This document shows positions 1-9,305 of a DNA stretch of 64,000 nt, one piece after another (positions within the stretch are counted from its first letter, which is position 1; every line of letters starts with the position of its first letter). The stretch spans positions 323,295 to 387,294 of the forward strand of contig NZ_JBGFFE010000001.1 in the NCBI RefSeq assembly GCF_041224415.1, read 5' to 3'. The stretch comes from Clostridium_B lapidicellarium (GTDB lineage Bacteria; Bacillota; Clostridia; Clostridiales; Clostridiaceae). The translations under genes were made by a program, and so were the position numbers. The notes below the pieces were generated by a model. That model was not told the origin of the DNA, made no database searches, and saw nothing but the letters and a program-made list of their open reading frames with translations.

Positions 1-299
1 TGAATTCTATTTGCCTCTACAGCAGTAGAAAATTTTTTTACTCCATCCTTTACATAATTTCTAGTGCATATTTTACCGTTGACACCTAAAAGTCTTCCTT
101 TTTTCAAGTAAGAGCACAATTTATCCCCTTTATTGGTCCAGTAGGAAATTGGAATAAAATCAGCTCCCCTTTCACCGCTGCTGTTTATAAAATCCCTGCT
201 GACAGCTAAAATAAATTTAATTACACTCCTAGAATTATTCTCCATTTTAATAATTTCTGCATCCCTAGTAAGTCTTCCAATAAGAGTTACACTATTCAA
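1..299 (-). CDS. ssb: single-stranded DNA-binding protein (SSB-like), 3' end beyond window
   Basis: The minus strand reads 99 codons from a TTG start at 299 and runs off the window edge, so the C-terminus is missing. The N-terminus has the OB-fold SSB pattern: NSVTLIGRLTRDAE, then a VIKFILAVSR strand, an FIPISYW segment and an LGVNGKI strand. A GGGAGG ribosome binding site lies about 8 bases upstream and decides the TTG start. SSB coats single-stranded DNA in replication and repair. The gene stands alone here, without rpsF or rpsR, and several core positions differ from the usual housekeeping SSB, so it may be a paralogue. The acidic C-terminal tail cannot be checked. Confidence 0.75.
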   Translation of the reverse strand, partial: MNSVTLIGRLTRDAEIIKMENNSRSVIKFILAVSRDFINSSGERGADFIPISYWTNKGDKLCSYLKKGRLLGVNGKICTRNYVKDGVKKFSTAVEANRI

Positions 300-414
300 A
301 ACTTTTACCTCCCTGTTGGTTTTTCTGTAATTATACCCCAGGGGAAAAGTCTTATTCACAATAATTTTATTCCTATATAAATTCTCGTACAAATAGATTG
401 AAAATTTACATATT

Positions 415-786
415 TTAAGATTCAACAGGTAAAATTTCTGTCCAGTAACCATCGGGATCCGATATGAAGTAAAGTCCCATTTTTTTGTTTTCATAACATA
501 TACAGCCCATTTTTTTATGATACTCATGTGCAGCTTCTATATCGTCCGTTCTTACTGCCATATGAACCTCATTATCTCCCAAATTGTACGGCTCTTTTCT
601 GTCTCTGAGCCAGGTAAGCTCTATTTTGTAATTTTTTACTCCATCTCCCATAAAAACCAGTGTAAAGCTTTTATCCTCCGCTTCCTTTCTCCCGGTTTTC
701 TTAAAGCCAAGAGCCTTTTTATAAAATTCTATACTTTTGTCCAAATTCAAAACATTTATATTATTGTGATCAAATACAAATTTCAT
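415..786 (-). CDS. VOC-family (glyoxalase I-like) protein
   Basis: This 123-residue protein has the vicinal-oxygen-chelate fold pattern: N-terminal FDHNNINVLNLDKSIEFYKK, a central IELTW strand, then VHMAVRTDDIEAAHEYHKKM and C-terminal FISDPDGYWTEILP. The metal-ligand pattern of lactoylglutathione lyase (His near the N-terminus, Glu in IELTW, His in VHMAV, Glu in WTEIL) is present, so glyoxalase-type lyase or isomerase activity on a small electrophile is plausible. The substrate cannot be assigned. It is monocistronic; a run of A/T-rich sequence separates it from the divergent MBL gene. Confidence 0.8.
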   Translation of the reverse strand: MKFVFDHNNINVLNLDKSIEFYKKALGFKKTGRKEAEDKSFTLVFMGDGVKNYKIELTWLRDRKEPYNLGDNEVHMAVRTDDIEAAHEYHKKMGCICYENKKMGLYFISDPDGYWTEILPVES

Positions 787-936
787 TATTTATCATCCTC
801 CATAAATATAAATTGAATCAGCAGCATGCTTGATATAATTATATCCTATATTTTCACATATGTTAACCTCAGTATAAAATCTGACCTCCCTTTGTGATAT
901 AATAAAAATAATTTAAATCAAAAAGAAGGTGGACAC

Positions 937-1674
937 ATGAAAAATTACAATATTAAAATTCATTACCTGTACCACAGTAGTTTTGCCGTAGAAACTCCCT
1001 CTCATTTTCTAATATTTGATTACTATATGGATTCTTTTGATTCTCACAAGCATACTCTGGAAAACGGGCTCATTTCAGAAGATCTCATAAGGGATAAAAA
1101 GAACCTGCTGGTTTTTTGTTCACACAGACATCCAGATCATTTCAATCCCATAATATTGAAGTGGCAGAAAGTAAATCCTGAGACAAGGTACATATTGAGC
1201 AGTGATATAAAAATAAGAAAGCCTCCTAAAAATTATTATAGGCTCTCCCGCTATGAAAGCCTGGATCTGGGTGATATATATATAAAAGCTTATGGTTCTA
1301 CCGATGTGGGAATCTCATTTTTAATAAAGCTTGACGGAATCACTGTATTTCATGCCGGCGACCTGAATTTATGGCAGTGGAAGGAAGATTCAAATGGTGA
1401 ACAGATATCTGCTGAAAAAAATTTCAAGATGGAAGTGGGGAAAATAAAGGGTGAAAAAATTGACTTTGCATTTTTCCCGGTGGATCCAAGGCTGGAAGAG
1501 CGCTATTCCCTGGGTGGAAAATATTTTATAGACCAGATTCATCCTAAATTTTTCATACCGATGCATTTTTGGGACAATACCTATATAACCGGGGATTTTG
1601 CAGAACTCTTAAAACATTCTTCTACAAAATGTCTAACTATAGATCACAGGGGACAGACTTTTGATTTCAGTTAG
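937..1674 (+). CDS. MBL-fold metallo-hydrolase
   Basis: A 245-residue metallo-beta-lactamase-fold protein. The zinc-binding HxHxDH motif appears as SHRHPDHF near residue 65, followed by an FHAGDLN motif and a C-terminal FIPMHF histidine, the usual order of MBL ligands. It resembles the short UlaG-like/YcfE-like MBL proteins with no accessory domain, and the substrate is unknown. An AGAAGG-type ribosome binding site precedes the ATG. Its last 14 bases overlap the longest version of the downstream cbiZ reading frame, so the two genes are probably translated together. Confidence 0.8.
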   Translation: MKNYNIKIHYLYHSSFAVETPSHFLIFDYYMDSFDSHKHTLENGLISEDLIRDKKNLLVFCSHRHPDHFNPIILKWQKVNPETRYILSSDIKIRKPPKNYYRLSRYESLDLGDIYIKAYGSTDVGISFLIKLDGITVFHAGDLNLWQWKEDSNGEQISAEKNFKMEVGKIKGEKIDFAFFPVDPRLEERYSLGGKYFIDQIHPKFFIPMHFWDNTYITGDFAELLKHSSTKCLTIDHRGQTFDFS

Positions 1675-2395
1675 GGAGATAAGAAAGAATTTGGGGTTCA
1701 ACAGCGCCGGACTGGAAGTAACAAAAGATCATGTCCATATTGATTTTTCAAAACCAGTGGAAATATTGAGTTCCGCCATATTAAACGGAGGTTTCACCAA
1801 AGCCAGCAATATAGTCAACATGAAAATTCCCCAAAACAAAAGTACGGACAGCAGCAATAAATTTCCCTCCCCGGAAACTACCATAGAGAAATATATAGAA
1901 TCAAAAAAATGGAAGGGAAAATCTGTGGGCATGATGACTGCTGCAAACATGAAATCCTTCAGAAGCGTCCGTGCAGATAAAAATGGTGTAATAGTGCAGA
2001 GTTTCATAACCATGGGAATATCAAATGCAAGGAGGGCAGGAGATCCGGCTGACTGGAAAAGTTTTAACTCACAAAATCCAAAACCCGGCACTATAAATAT
2101 AATTTTAGGTACAAATGCCAGACTGTCGAAAGCTGCCATGGTAGAGGCCATCATGATAATCACGGAAGCCAAGACCTGCATAATGCAGGATTTCAATATA
2201 TTGAGCCCTGTAAGTAAAAAAACTGCAACAGGTACAGGTACGGATTCCTGCGTACTTTTTACAGGCACTGGTCAAAACATAGATTACTGTGGAAAACATG
2301 TCCTAATGGGAGAAATGATAGCAGGCGTAGTTTTAAAATCCTTAAGAGAATCTGTATCTGAAATAATTTCCTGGGGCAAAACCCAGTGGATTTAG
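1661..2395 (+). CDS. cbiZ: adenosylcobinamide amidohydrolase CbiZ
   Basis: The protein matches the CbiZ family: GFNSAGLEV, a VEILSSAILNGGF block, an ASNIVNMKIP segment and a C-terminal TGTGTDSCVLFTG motif. CbiZ hydrolyses the aminopropanol linkage of adenosylcobinamide to give adenosylcobyric acid, which lets the cell remodel salvaged corrinoids. The longest frame starts at TTG 1661 inside the MBL gene. A TTG at 1691, with AGGGAG about 12 bases ahead, is an equally likely start and would begin LGFNSAG (234 residues). cobT, another corrinoid gene, lies 41 kb away. No cobalamin riboswitch is visible here, and expression probably depends on the upstream MBL gene. Confidence 0.85.
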   Translation: MISVREIRKNLGFNSAGLEVTKDHVHIDFSKPVEILSSAILNGGFTKASNIVNMKIPQNKSTDSSNKFPSPETTIEKYIESKKWKGKSVGMMTAANMKSFRSVRADKNGVIVQSFITMGISNARRAGDPADWKSFNSQNPKPGTINIILGTNARLSKAAMVEAIMIITEAKTCIMQDFNILSPVSKKTATGTGTDSCVLFTGTGQNIDYCGKHVLMGEMIAGVVLKSLRESVSEIISWGKTQWI

Positions 2396-2416
2396 AATTT
2401 CTCCCTCTCAATATCC

Positions 2417-2848
2417 CTATTTAAGTCCCGTGGATCCAAAGCCCTTTTGTCCCCTATCCGTGCTACTTAGCTCATCCACCTCTTCTACAGACACTTGTTT
2501 TACAGGTTTTACCACCATCTGGGCAATTTTCATTCCTCTTTCCACCAGGAAAGATTCTCTGCTCAGGTTTATCATGAGTACTTTTATCTCACCCCTGTAT
2601 CCCTCATCCACAGTTCCCGGTGAATTCAGAAGTGTAATCCCATATTTCAGGGCAAGCCCGCTTCTGGGTCTCACCTGGGCTTCAGTATTTGAAGGCAGCT
2701 GAATACCTATTCCAGTATGTACAAGTTTTCTCTCCATCGGTTTTATAAGTACCTCTTCTACCGAAAACAGATCAAGCCCCGCATCTCCGCTGTGGGCATA
2801 AAAAGGAATTCTGGCTTCCGGATTGATCTTTTTTATCAACAACTTCAT
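2417..2848 (-). CDS. dut: dUTP diphosphatase
   Basis: A 143-residue trimeric-type dUTPase. All five family motifs are visible in order: AHSGDAGLDLFS, the RPRSGLALKYGI segment with the uracil-pocket region, NSPGTVDEGYRGEI with the catalytic Asp/Tyr region, RGMKIAQMV, and the C-terminal P-loop-like RGQKGFGSTG arm. It converts dUTP to dUMP and pyrophosphate, which limits uracil incorporation and feeds dTMP synthesis. Length is normal. It is convergent with cbiZ, with only 21 bases between them, and divergent from the GreA-like gene. Confidence 0.95.
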   Translation of the reverse strand: MKLLIKKINPEARIPFYAHSGDAGLDLFSVEEVLIKPMERKLVHTGIGIQLPSNTEAQVRPRSGLALKYGITLLNSPGTVDEGYRGEIKVLMINLSRESFLVERGMKIAQMVVKPVKQVSVEEVDELSSTDRGQKGFGSTGLK

Positions 2849-2990
2849 ATATGTATTCCCTCTTTCATCATAATTTTTGAATTACAATAATAAAATACCA
2901 TCAAAATTTATAAAGCACAATGGAAATACCATTATAGAAATGTTATTATCTATATAAAACAATCAATAAATTCAGGTGGTGTTTAAAACT

Positions 2991-3452
2991 GTGTACAATT
3001 ATCTTACCAAAGAAGCTATAGACAAACTAAAAGTGGAAATTGAACATAGAAAAGTAGTAGTAAGACACAATATAAATGAAAGCTTAAAAGAAGCCAGAGC
3101 CCAGGGGGATCTGAGTGAAAATTTCGAATACAAGGCCGCCAAAAGAGACAGGGCCCACAATGAAAGCAGAATACGCTATCTCGAAAAAATGATAAGAACT
3201 TCAAAGCTCATAAAAGATACGACCTCAAAAAATCAGGTTGGAATCGGTAAAACAGTATGTCTGAAATTTTCAGGGGAAGAAAAAGCCGAAAAATTTGAAA
3301 TAGTAACTACCATAGAAGCAGATCCCATGAATAACAGGATAAGTATAGAATCCCCCCTGGGCTCTGCAATATACAAACATGAAACAGGTGACAGTGTCCC
3401 TGTAAAATCACCCCAGGGACAGTATTATGTCAAAATTGAAAGTATCAGGTAA
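2991..3452 (+). CDS. GreA/GreB-family transcription elongation factor
   Basis: The protein has the GreA N-terminal antiparallel coiled coil (EAIDKLKVEIEHR to YLEKMI) with the acidic tip motif EARAQGDLSENFEYKAAK, then a C-terminal FKBP-like domain with GSAIYKHETGDSVPVKSP. Gre factors enter the RNA polymerase secondary channel and stimulate transcript cleavage in backtracked complexes. The reading frame is open from GTG 2976, but AGGTGG at 2974-2979 is a ribosome binding site for the second GTG at 2991, so I use that start (153 residues). The C-terminal domain is more divergent than in housekeeping GreA, so this may be a second Gre paralogue. Confidence 0.85.
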   Translation: MYNYLTKEAIDKLKVEIEHRKVVVRHNINESLKEARAQGDLSENFEYKAAKRDRAHNESRIRYLEKMIRTSKLIKDTTSKNQVGIGKTVCLKFSGEEKAEKFEIVTTIEADPMNNRISIESPLGSAIYKHETGDSVPVKSPQGQYYVKIESIR

Positions 3453-3472
3453 AACAAGATATTTATTTCAGG

Positions 3473-4861
3473 TTATCTGTCAGGGAATCTTCTATGGAGG
3501 ATATCCCTGCCTTTTCTATAATAGGATTTCATTACTTCCTCCGGAACCATACTTCCTCCCGTGGCCCAGGCAATGTGGCAGGAATTTTCCATTTTGTCTT
3601 TCAGATTATTATCTTTTATATATTTTTTGCCAGCTTTACTTTTAAGTAATTGAACCGAACCCAGTACTCCTGCCAGAGCCGAGGGTTCCAATGAAATATT
3701 TTCCGAATCTATAAGTGTGCTTAAAAGCATATAAAGTTTTTCATCCTTTACTGTATAACAGCCGCTTATCAGTTCTTCCATAGTCTTCCCCACAAATTTG
3801 GACGCCCTTCCAACAGCAAGCCCATCTGCCTCGGTGATTCCATCAATTCCAAAATCCTGGACACATACTTTGTCGTGAAGGCCTGTTACAAGCCCGAGGA
3901 GCATGCAGGGCGAATGAGTTGGCTCTGCGAAAAAGCAATGCACATTGTCTTTGAAAACCAATTTAAGTCCGAAGGCAACTCCCCCAGGTCCTCCCCCTAC
4001 TCCGCAGGGAAGATAAACAAACAGCGGGTGATTTTCATCAACTGCAATATTCATCTCTTCCAGCTGATTTTTTAACCTGTAAGCCGCTACGGCGTACCCA
4101 AGAAACAGATCGGTAGAATTCTCATCGTCCACAAAATACATGTCTGGATCCTGAAGGGACTGTCTCCTTGCTTCCACTATTGCTCTGCTGTAATCCTCCT
4201 TATATTCTACTACCGTCACACCTTTGCTCCTTAAAAGATCCTTTTTCCACTGTCTTGCATCTGCAGACATATGTACATATACCTTAAATCCCAGTTTTGC
4301 ACTCATGATGCCTATACTGAGGCCTAAATTTCCCGTTGACGCCACTGCAATGGAATACTTTGAAAAAAGCTTCCTGAATTCGCTGCTGTCGATAACAGAG
4401 TAATCGTCATTTTCCTTCAGCAGATTATTTTTAACTGCCAGATCTTCTGCATGCTTCAGTACCTCATAAATACCTCCTCTGGCCTTGATGGAACCTGAAA
4501 TGGCAAGCTCATTATCGCATTTCAGTATCATCTGTCCCGGCAGTTTTTCGTCAAACATTGCTTCAATTTTTCTCTGCATGAAAGGTATTTTTGCAGTAGG
4601 AGATTCTATAATTCCCCCGGTTTTCTGTGTCTCAGGAAAAACCTTCATAATATAAGGCGCAAATCTTTTCAGCCTTTTTTCAGCATCCTTCACATCCTTC
4701 TCGCCAAGCGAAATATTCTTCATGGCACTTGAAAATTTTCTTACCTTCGGGTTCGCCCAAAAAACTTCTTTTGTAGATACAATGTCACTTATTACAGGAA
4801 ACTGCCTTTCCCACTCTCCTGTAGATTTACCCTGTACAATTTTATTTTCCACATCTATCAC
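3473..4861 (-). CDS. dsdA: D-serine ammonia-lyase (dehydratase)
   Basis: A 462-residue fold-type II PLP enzyme. The PLP lysine is K126 in SGSIKARGG, the phosphate-binding glycine loop is PCGVGGGPGG, and GITEADGLAVGRAS is the characteristic DsdA segment. Length and motifs fit DsdA rather than threonine dehydratase. It converts D-serine to pyruvate and ammonia, which feeds fermentation and detoxifies D-serine. It is convergent with the GreA-like gene (20 bases apart). No DsdC-type regulator or permease is adjacent. Confidence 0.93.
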   Translation of the reverse strand: MIDVENKIVQGKSTGEWERQFPVISDIVSTKEVFWANPKVRKFSSAMKNISLGEKDVKDAEKRLKRFAPYIMKVFPETQKTGGIIESPTAKIPFMQRKIEAMFDEKLPGQMILKCDNELAISGSIKARGGIYEVLKHAEDLAVKNNLLKENDDYSVIDSSEFRKLFSKYSIAVASTGNLGLSIGIMSAKLGFKVYVHMSADARQWKKDLLRSKGVTVVEYKEDYSRAIVEARRQSLQDPDMYFVDDENSTDLFLGYAVAAYRLKNQLEEMNIAVDENHPLFVYLPCGVGGGPGGVAFGLKLVFKDNVHCFFAEPTHSPCMLLGLVTGLHDKVCVQDFGIDGITEADGLAVGRASKFVGKTMEELISGCYTVKDEKLYMLLSTLIDSENISLEPSALAGVLGSVQLLKSKAGKKYIKDNNLKDKMENSCHIAWATGGSMVPEEVMKSYYRKGRDILHRRFPDR

Positions 4862-5023
4862 TTCTTTCTTTTATAATCCAATGATTTTATTATAATACAA
4901 ATATCGTTTTTGGTCAGTTAAAGAGTTTAGGTTTTGTTTATAATTAGTTTATATAAAATAGAGATATGTATTTTAAAATATAATAAGGAGGTACTTCCAA
5001 ATAAAATACAGGGAGATGTAAAA

Positions 5024-6277
5024 ATGAAACCAGGTAAAAAAACAGCTGTGGTAATAAGTTTTACCATAGGAATAGTAATGTTTGCCACTACAGCTTTTGC
5101 CGAAGTTACATCCAAAAGCGGCTATGACCAGCTCAAGGATTCTGTGAAATACACTGCAAAAGCCTGCACCAGCGGACTTTCAAGCTATACTGTAGATATG
5201 TCCTTTGCCGTAAAGGACGGTACCAGTACAGTATATTCCGGTGACAATATATCCAGATACGATCTGTCAAATAAATCAAAGGAGGATATAAGTACAGTTT
5301 ACAGCGGCTCAAAAAAAGCTGAAAATTATTATTATATGGACAGGAACAGTGTAATAAATAAACCCAAAGACTCCCCCTCCTATTATGTAACCAATTATAC
5401 AGACGGCACAAACTGGAGTATGACGAATCCCTTCGATGAAGACAGGGCTTCAGATATTGAAAAGATAGCAGATGCCATTGTTGGAAATCTCAAAGATTCT
5501 GTTTCAGTAAACGTAAAGCAGGACGGTTCAAGGGAAATTTCCGGTTCCCTAAACAGCACTCAGATCCCGTCGCTAATAAATGCACTGGTATCCCTTCAAT
5601 TCAAAAATTCATTTGCCGAAGATATTAGAAGATCCGGCGACACAATCAACGTTCCCGAACTTACAAATAATATATTTGTAAAAAATGTCAGGGGAACTGC
5701 TTCTGTTGACAAAAATGGCTTAATAAGAACCGTACTCGGCTCGGGAATAATTTCAGGCACTGACAAAAATGGACAAAACCACAATTTAACTTTTGAACTG
5801 CTGCTTAAAACAAGCAATATAGATTCAACTACAATTAAAAAGCCTGATCTCTCAGGTAAAAAGACAATAGTACAAACCGCCAAATCCTCTGAAGTAAATA
5901 AATTATCAAATCCCGAAAAATACCTTGGGACATATACTCAGAATATAGTAATTGAAAAAAATGGGGAATTCATAAAAATCGGCGAAGGTACAATAACTAT
6001 CGAAAAAATAGACACCAATACTGTAAGCGGAACTTATGAATCAAAATATACAAGCGGCTATGAAGACGAAAATCAGAAATTGAATTTCAGCGGCAATTTT
6101 GACAAGCAAAAAAATGGCGGTGATGATTTCAATGCAGAGATAACTGCAGCTGCAGATTCAAAAGAACCTGTAAAAGGCAATTTACATCTCAACCCAAACT
6201 ATGCAGGCATACAATTCAGCATAGATGGGAATGCCCTTACAAATTACGATTCCCAGTACAATAAAGTATTCAAGTAA
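5024..6277 (+). CDS. secreted protein of unknown function next to ABC/two-component module
   Basis: A 417-residue protein with a clear Sec signal peptide: KPGKK positive region, hydrophobic core, then ATTAFA with likely cleavage before EVTSKSG. The mature part is rich in Ser, Asn and Lys and in alternating strand patterns, has no cysteine near the N-terminus (so not a lipoprotein) and no transmembrane segment. I recognise no family. The frame is open from 4934, but GGGAGA at 5011 with a 7-base spacer fixes the ATG at 5024. It heads a same-strand group with an ABC transporter and a sensor kinase/regulator pair, so it may be a cell-surface sensor, target or protective protein for that system. 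Confidence 0.75.
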   Translation: MKPGKKTAVVISFTIGIVMFATTAFAEVTSKSGYDQLKDSVKYTAKACTSGLSSYTVDMSFAVKDGTSTVYSGDNISRYDLSNKSKEDISTVYSGSKKAENYYYMDRNSVINKPKDSPSYYVTNYTDGTNWSMTNPFDEDRASDIEKIADAIVGNLKDSVSVNVKQDGSREISGSLNSTQIPSLINALVSLQFKNSFAEDIRRSGDTINVPELTNNIFVKNVRGTASVDKNGLIRTVLGSGIISGTDKNGQNHNLTFELLLKTSNIDSTTIKKPDLSGKKTIVQTAKSSEVNKLSNPEKYLGTYTQNIVIEKNGEFIKIGEGTITIEKIDTNTVSGTYESKYTSGYEDENQKLNFSGNFDKQKNGGDDFNAEITAAADSKEPVKGNLHLNPNYAGIQFSIDGNALTNYDSQYNKVFK

Positions 6278-6290
6278 CAATTTTTATGGT

Positions 6291-6320
6291 GAAGATTTTC
6301 GGTGTCATCCGAAGATCTTC
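6291..6320 (+). terminator. 12-bp hairpin between secreted protein gene and ABC operon
   Basis: Arms 6291-6302 and 6309-6320 pair over 12 positions with one G-T wobble around a 6-base loop. There is no U tract on the + strand; A-rich sequence and a GAGGTG ribosome binding site follow. It may be a weak terminator, a processing site or an mRNA stabiliser that separates expression of the secreted protein from the ABC genes. Confidence 0.4.
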
Positions 6321-6339
6321 CAAAAAAAGAGGTGTATAA

Positions 6340-7065
6340 ATGGAAAACGCTATTGAAATAAAAAACTTATGCAAGACATATAAAAACGGGAGAGGTATAG
6401 ACAATATAAATCTTGACATCTCAAGCGGGGATATATTCGGCTTTCTGGGACCGAACGGTGCCGGGAAAACCACGGCCATGAAGATAATGACAGGCCTCAT
6501 GAAACCGGATCGAGGTGATGTGAAGATACTAGGTCACAGTATTTTGACAGAATTTGAAAAGGCAATCTACAATGTGGGATGCATCATTGAAACCGCAGAA
6601 GCCTATCCATATTTAACAGCTTTTGAAAACTTAAGACAATTTTCAAGATATTATAAAGATGTGGATACCGGCAGAATTATGGAAATTCTAGACGCTGTAG
6701 GGCTCCTGAAATACAAGGATGAAAAACCCGCAAGATTTTCCCTCGGAATGAAACAGAGACTCGGAATTGCATCCTCACTCCTGTCAAAGCCCCGAGTCGT
6801 AATTTTAGATGAACCCTTAAACGGCATGGATGTGGAGGGAATGATAAACGTACGAAATATCATCAAGAACCTGGCAGAAAATGAGGGAACCACCTTCTTC
6901 ATTTCAAGCCACCTTATTCATGACATTGAATTGACCTGCAAACATGTTGGAATACTATACAACGGCAGAGTTATCAATGTAGACAGTACAGAAAACATAT
7001 TGAACAGCTATGCTTCCCTTGAAAATTATTTTATCAGTGAGGTAGAGAGAAATGATAGAATTTAA
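6340..7065 (+). CDS. ABC transporter ATP-binding protein (BcrA/CcmA type)
   Basis: A 241-residue ATPase with Walker A GPNGAGKTT near residue 38, signature FSLGMKQRLGIA, Walker B VVILDEP followed by LNGMDVEG, and the H-loop SSHLIHD. This is the subfamily that pairs with small integral-membrane permeases in bacitracin, lantibiotic or multidrug export systems. It powers the permease encoded by the next gene, whose start overlaps its end by 14 bases. Substrate unknown. Confidence 0.93.
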   Translation: MENAIEIKNLCKTYKNGRGIDNINLDISSGDIFGFLGPNGAGKTTAMKIMTGLMKPDRGDVKILGHSILTEFEKAIYNVGCIIETAEAYPYLTAFENLRQFSRYYKDVDTGRIMEILDAVGLLKYKDEKPARFSLGMKQRLGIASSLLSKPRVVILDEPLNGMDVEGMINVRNIIKNLAENEGTTFFISSHLIHDIELTCKHVGILYNGRVINVDSTENILNSYASLENYFISEVERNDRI

Positions 7066-7804
7066 ACAAGCTTTGATAAACGAAATTGAAAAATTATATA
7101 AAAAGAAAAAAGCTGCGGCAGCAGTCGTACTTTCCCTGATCTTTATCGTATTCGGGCAGATTTTCATATCACTTGTAAGAAATAATTTTGGCGTACAGGG
7201 AGTTTCCAGCAGTGAATTTCCCCTGCTCATTCTTTCCATAATTATAAACATCCTGCTTCCTCTTTTTGTAGCACTCGTGACTATAGATAGCTTCTGCGGT
7301 GAATTTTCTCAAAACACCATGAAAATAACCCTGACAAGACCCATTACCAGATTGAAACTGTATTCGGCGAAAATAGCATCCATATGCATATTCATATTCT
7401 CCATACTGGTGTTGTCCATGATATTTTCCATAATATCGGGCCTTATATTTAATTCAAATTCCTTCAATCTTTCAGACATATTTAAAATAACAATTTCCTA
7501 TATAGTGACCCTTTTTCCCATGGTAATTCTATGTCTTGTGATTGTCCTGCTTGCAAATATATTTAAAAATGGAATAGCAGTATTCTTTCTGTCGATACTT
7601 GTATTCATTGCCTTCAAATCAATGGAAATCTTCTTTCCTGCTTATTCTGGAATTTTCTTTACATCCATGTTCGGATGGTATAATCTGTGGATCATGGACA
7701 ATATTCCTCTTTTAAAAATTTTTCGGGAATTCATGATGATGTTAAGCTATGCTATAATATTGTATACAGCTGGATACTACATATTTGACAATAAAGATTT
7801 CTAA
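7052..7804 (+). CDS. ABC transporter permease (ABC-2 type)
   Basis: A 250-residue membrane protein with about six hydrophobic segments: one near residues 23-45, then around 60-80, 105-130, 145-170, 175-195 and 220-243. A short cytoplasmic N-terminus is rich in lysine. It has the ABC-2/BcrB-like layout and lacks the large extracellular domain of BceB permeases. It starts inside the ATPase gene, so the two subunits are translationally coupled. It is the translocation pore of an exporter of unknown substrate. Confidence 0.88.
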   Translation: MIEFKQALINEIEKLYKKKKAAAAVVLSLIFIVFGQIFISLVRNNFGVQGVSSSEFPLLILSIIINILLPLFVALVTIDSFCGEFSQNTMKITLTRPITRLKLYSAKIASICIFIFSILVLSMIFSIISGLIFNSNSFNLSDIFKITISYIVTLFPMVILCLVIVLLANIFKNGIAVFFLSILVFIAFKSMEIFFPAYSGIFFTSMFGWYNLWIMDNIPLLKIFREFMMMLSYAIILYTAGYYIFDNKDF

Positions 7805-7823
7805 CATAATGAAAGGAATAAAA

Positions 7824-9305
7824 ATGGATATAAAAAAACGCCTTATCATCTACAATAACCTGACAATAATAGTTCCACTCATGGTTACAGGTATAGTTGC
7901 CCTGATATTTATATTTGTTTCCTCAAAATTTTTCAACACCAATATAACTTACAATGATTTCAAAAAAGTTTCCATCGTAAAATCGGAATTGTTAGATGTA
8001 ACCAACGATATAGCAAAATCAGGTACCAAAAGTATAAAGGGAGATCGGGAATTTCAAAAATATCTGACTGAAAAACTTTCCGCTGTAAACGGGAAAATTA
8101 TAATAATCAAAAACGGAAATGTCGAATTTTCTTCACAGGATCTGGAGAAAATCGACATAGCAAAATCTTTGAGGGAATCGGACAGAAAGTTGAAAAATCA
8201 TCTGCAGATAGATAATATTTACTATTCAATTGACAGATTCCCCTTGATATTCAGGGACGGAACTCCCGGTAAAGTTATATTTCTAGTTCCATCTGCAGTG
8301 AGATCGAATATTCTTAAAAATTTTATCATAACCATACTGCTTACATTTCTTATCAGTTTTGCTTCAATGAGTGTAATCATATCTTATATATTTTCCAAAA
8401 AGATACTGGAACCCATCACCCTTTTAAAAAAAGCTACGGCGGAAATAAGCCGGGGTGACCTGAATTTCAGAATTGTGGAAAGCGGAGACAGAGAGGTAAG
8501 GGAACTCTGTGCTGATTTTGAAAAAATGCGAATACAACTCAGGGATTCTGTGAGAATGAGGATGAAATACGATGAAAACAGGAAAATGCTCCTATCAAGC
8601 ATATCCCATGATTTAAAGACCCCCATAACTTCTATAGAAGGTTATGTACAGGGAATTTTGGACGGAGTGGCAAGTACTCCACAAAAACTGGAACACTATT
8701 TGAAAACCATATATTCTAAAGCAGGGCAGATGAACTCCATGATAGATGATCTGCTCTTATATTCCAAACTAGATCTCAAACAAATTCCCTTCAATTATGA
8801 AAAAACAGATATTGTAGAATACTTCAACTATTATATTTCAGAAAATGAACCCGAGCTTGAAAAATCCAACATAAAAATCAAACTGGAAAATGATCTTAAA
8901 AATTCAAAATATGTTATGATAGATAGAGAAAGATTTATGAGAGTAATATTAAATATCATAGGCAACTCAAAAAAATATATGGACAAAACCCGCGGACAGA
9001 TAACTATATTTTTGAGAGAAACCAATCTAAGTATTATAATTGAAATAAGAGACAATGGCTGCGGAATCAGCCAGAATAATGCAAATAAAATTTTCAACAG
9101 ATTTTACAGGGAGGACCCATCGAGAAACAGTATAGATGGAAGCGGTCTGGGGCTTGCCATATCAAAACAGATTGTAGAAGGTCATAATGGAAAAATATGG
9201 GCTATTTCCCATGGAACCGATGGTACAAGCATAATAATATCCCTCGGTAAAATTGCAAATACTATGGACAAGAGAGGTAATTATGAAAAAAATTTTAATA
9301 ATTGA
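7824..9305 (+). CDS. membrane sensor histidine kinase
   Basis: A 493-residue kinase: TM1 around residues 12-36, an extracytoplasmic sensor of about 135 residues, TM2 around 170-192, a HAMP segment (LEPITLLKKAT), HisKA with SSISHDLKTPITSIEG (phospho-acceptor His near 261) and HATPase_c with N-box NIIGNSKKYM, DNGCGI and GSGLGLAISKQ. The frame is open from 7785, but AAAGGA six bases before ATG 7824 sets the start. It follows the permease and overlaps the response regulator, so it most likely senses an envelope signal or the transported compound and controls this operon. Confidence 0.93.
   Translation: MDIKKRLIIYNNLTIIVPLMVTGIVALIFIFVSSKFFNTNITYNDFKKVSIVKSELLDVTNDIAKSGTKSIKGDREFQKYLTEKLSAVNGKIIIIKNGNVEFSSQDLEKIDIAKSLRESDRKLKNHLQIDNIYYSIDRFPLIFRDGTPGKVIFLVPSAVRSNILKNFIITILLTFLISFASMSVIISYIFSKKILEPITLLKKATAEISRGDLNFRIVESGDREVRELCADFEKMRIQLRDSVRMRMKYDENRKMLLSSISHDLKTPITSIEGYVQGILDGVASTPQKLEHYLKTIYSKAGQMNSMIDDLLLYSKLDLKQIPFNYEKTDIVEYFNYYISENEPELEKSNIKIKLENDLKNSKYVMIDRERFMRVILNIIGNSKKYMDKTRGQITIFLRETNLSIIIEIRDNGCGISQNNANKIFNRFYREDPSRNSIDGSGLGLAISKQIVEGHNGKIWAISHGTDGTSIIISLGKIANTMDKRGNYEKNFNN

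Noticed and set aside
1729..2268. Long antisense frame opposite cbiZ
   Set aside because: It is a shadow of the cbiZ frame; it has no ribosome binding site and no family resemblance.
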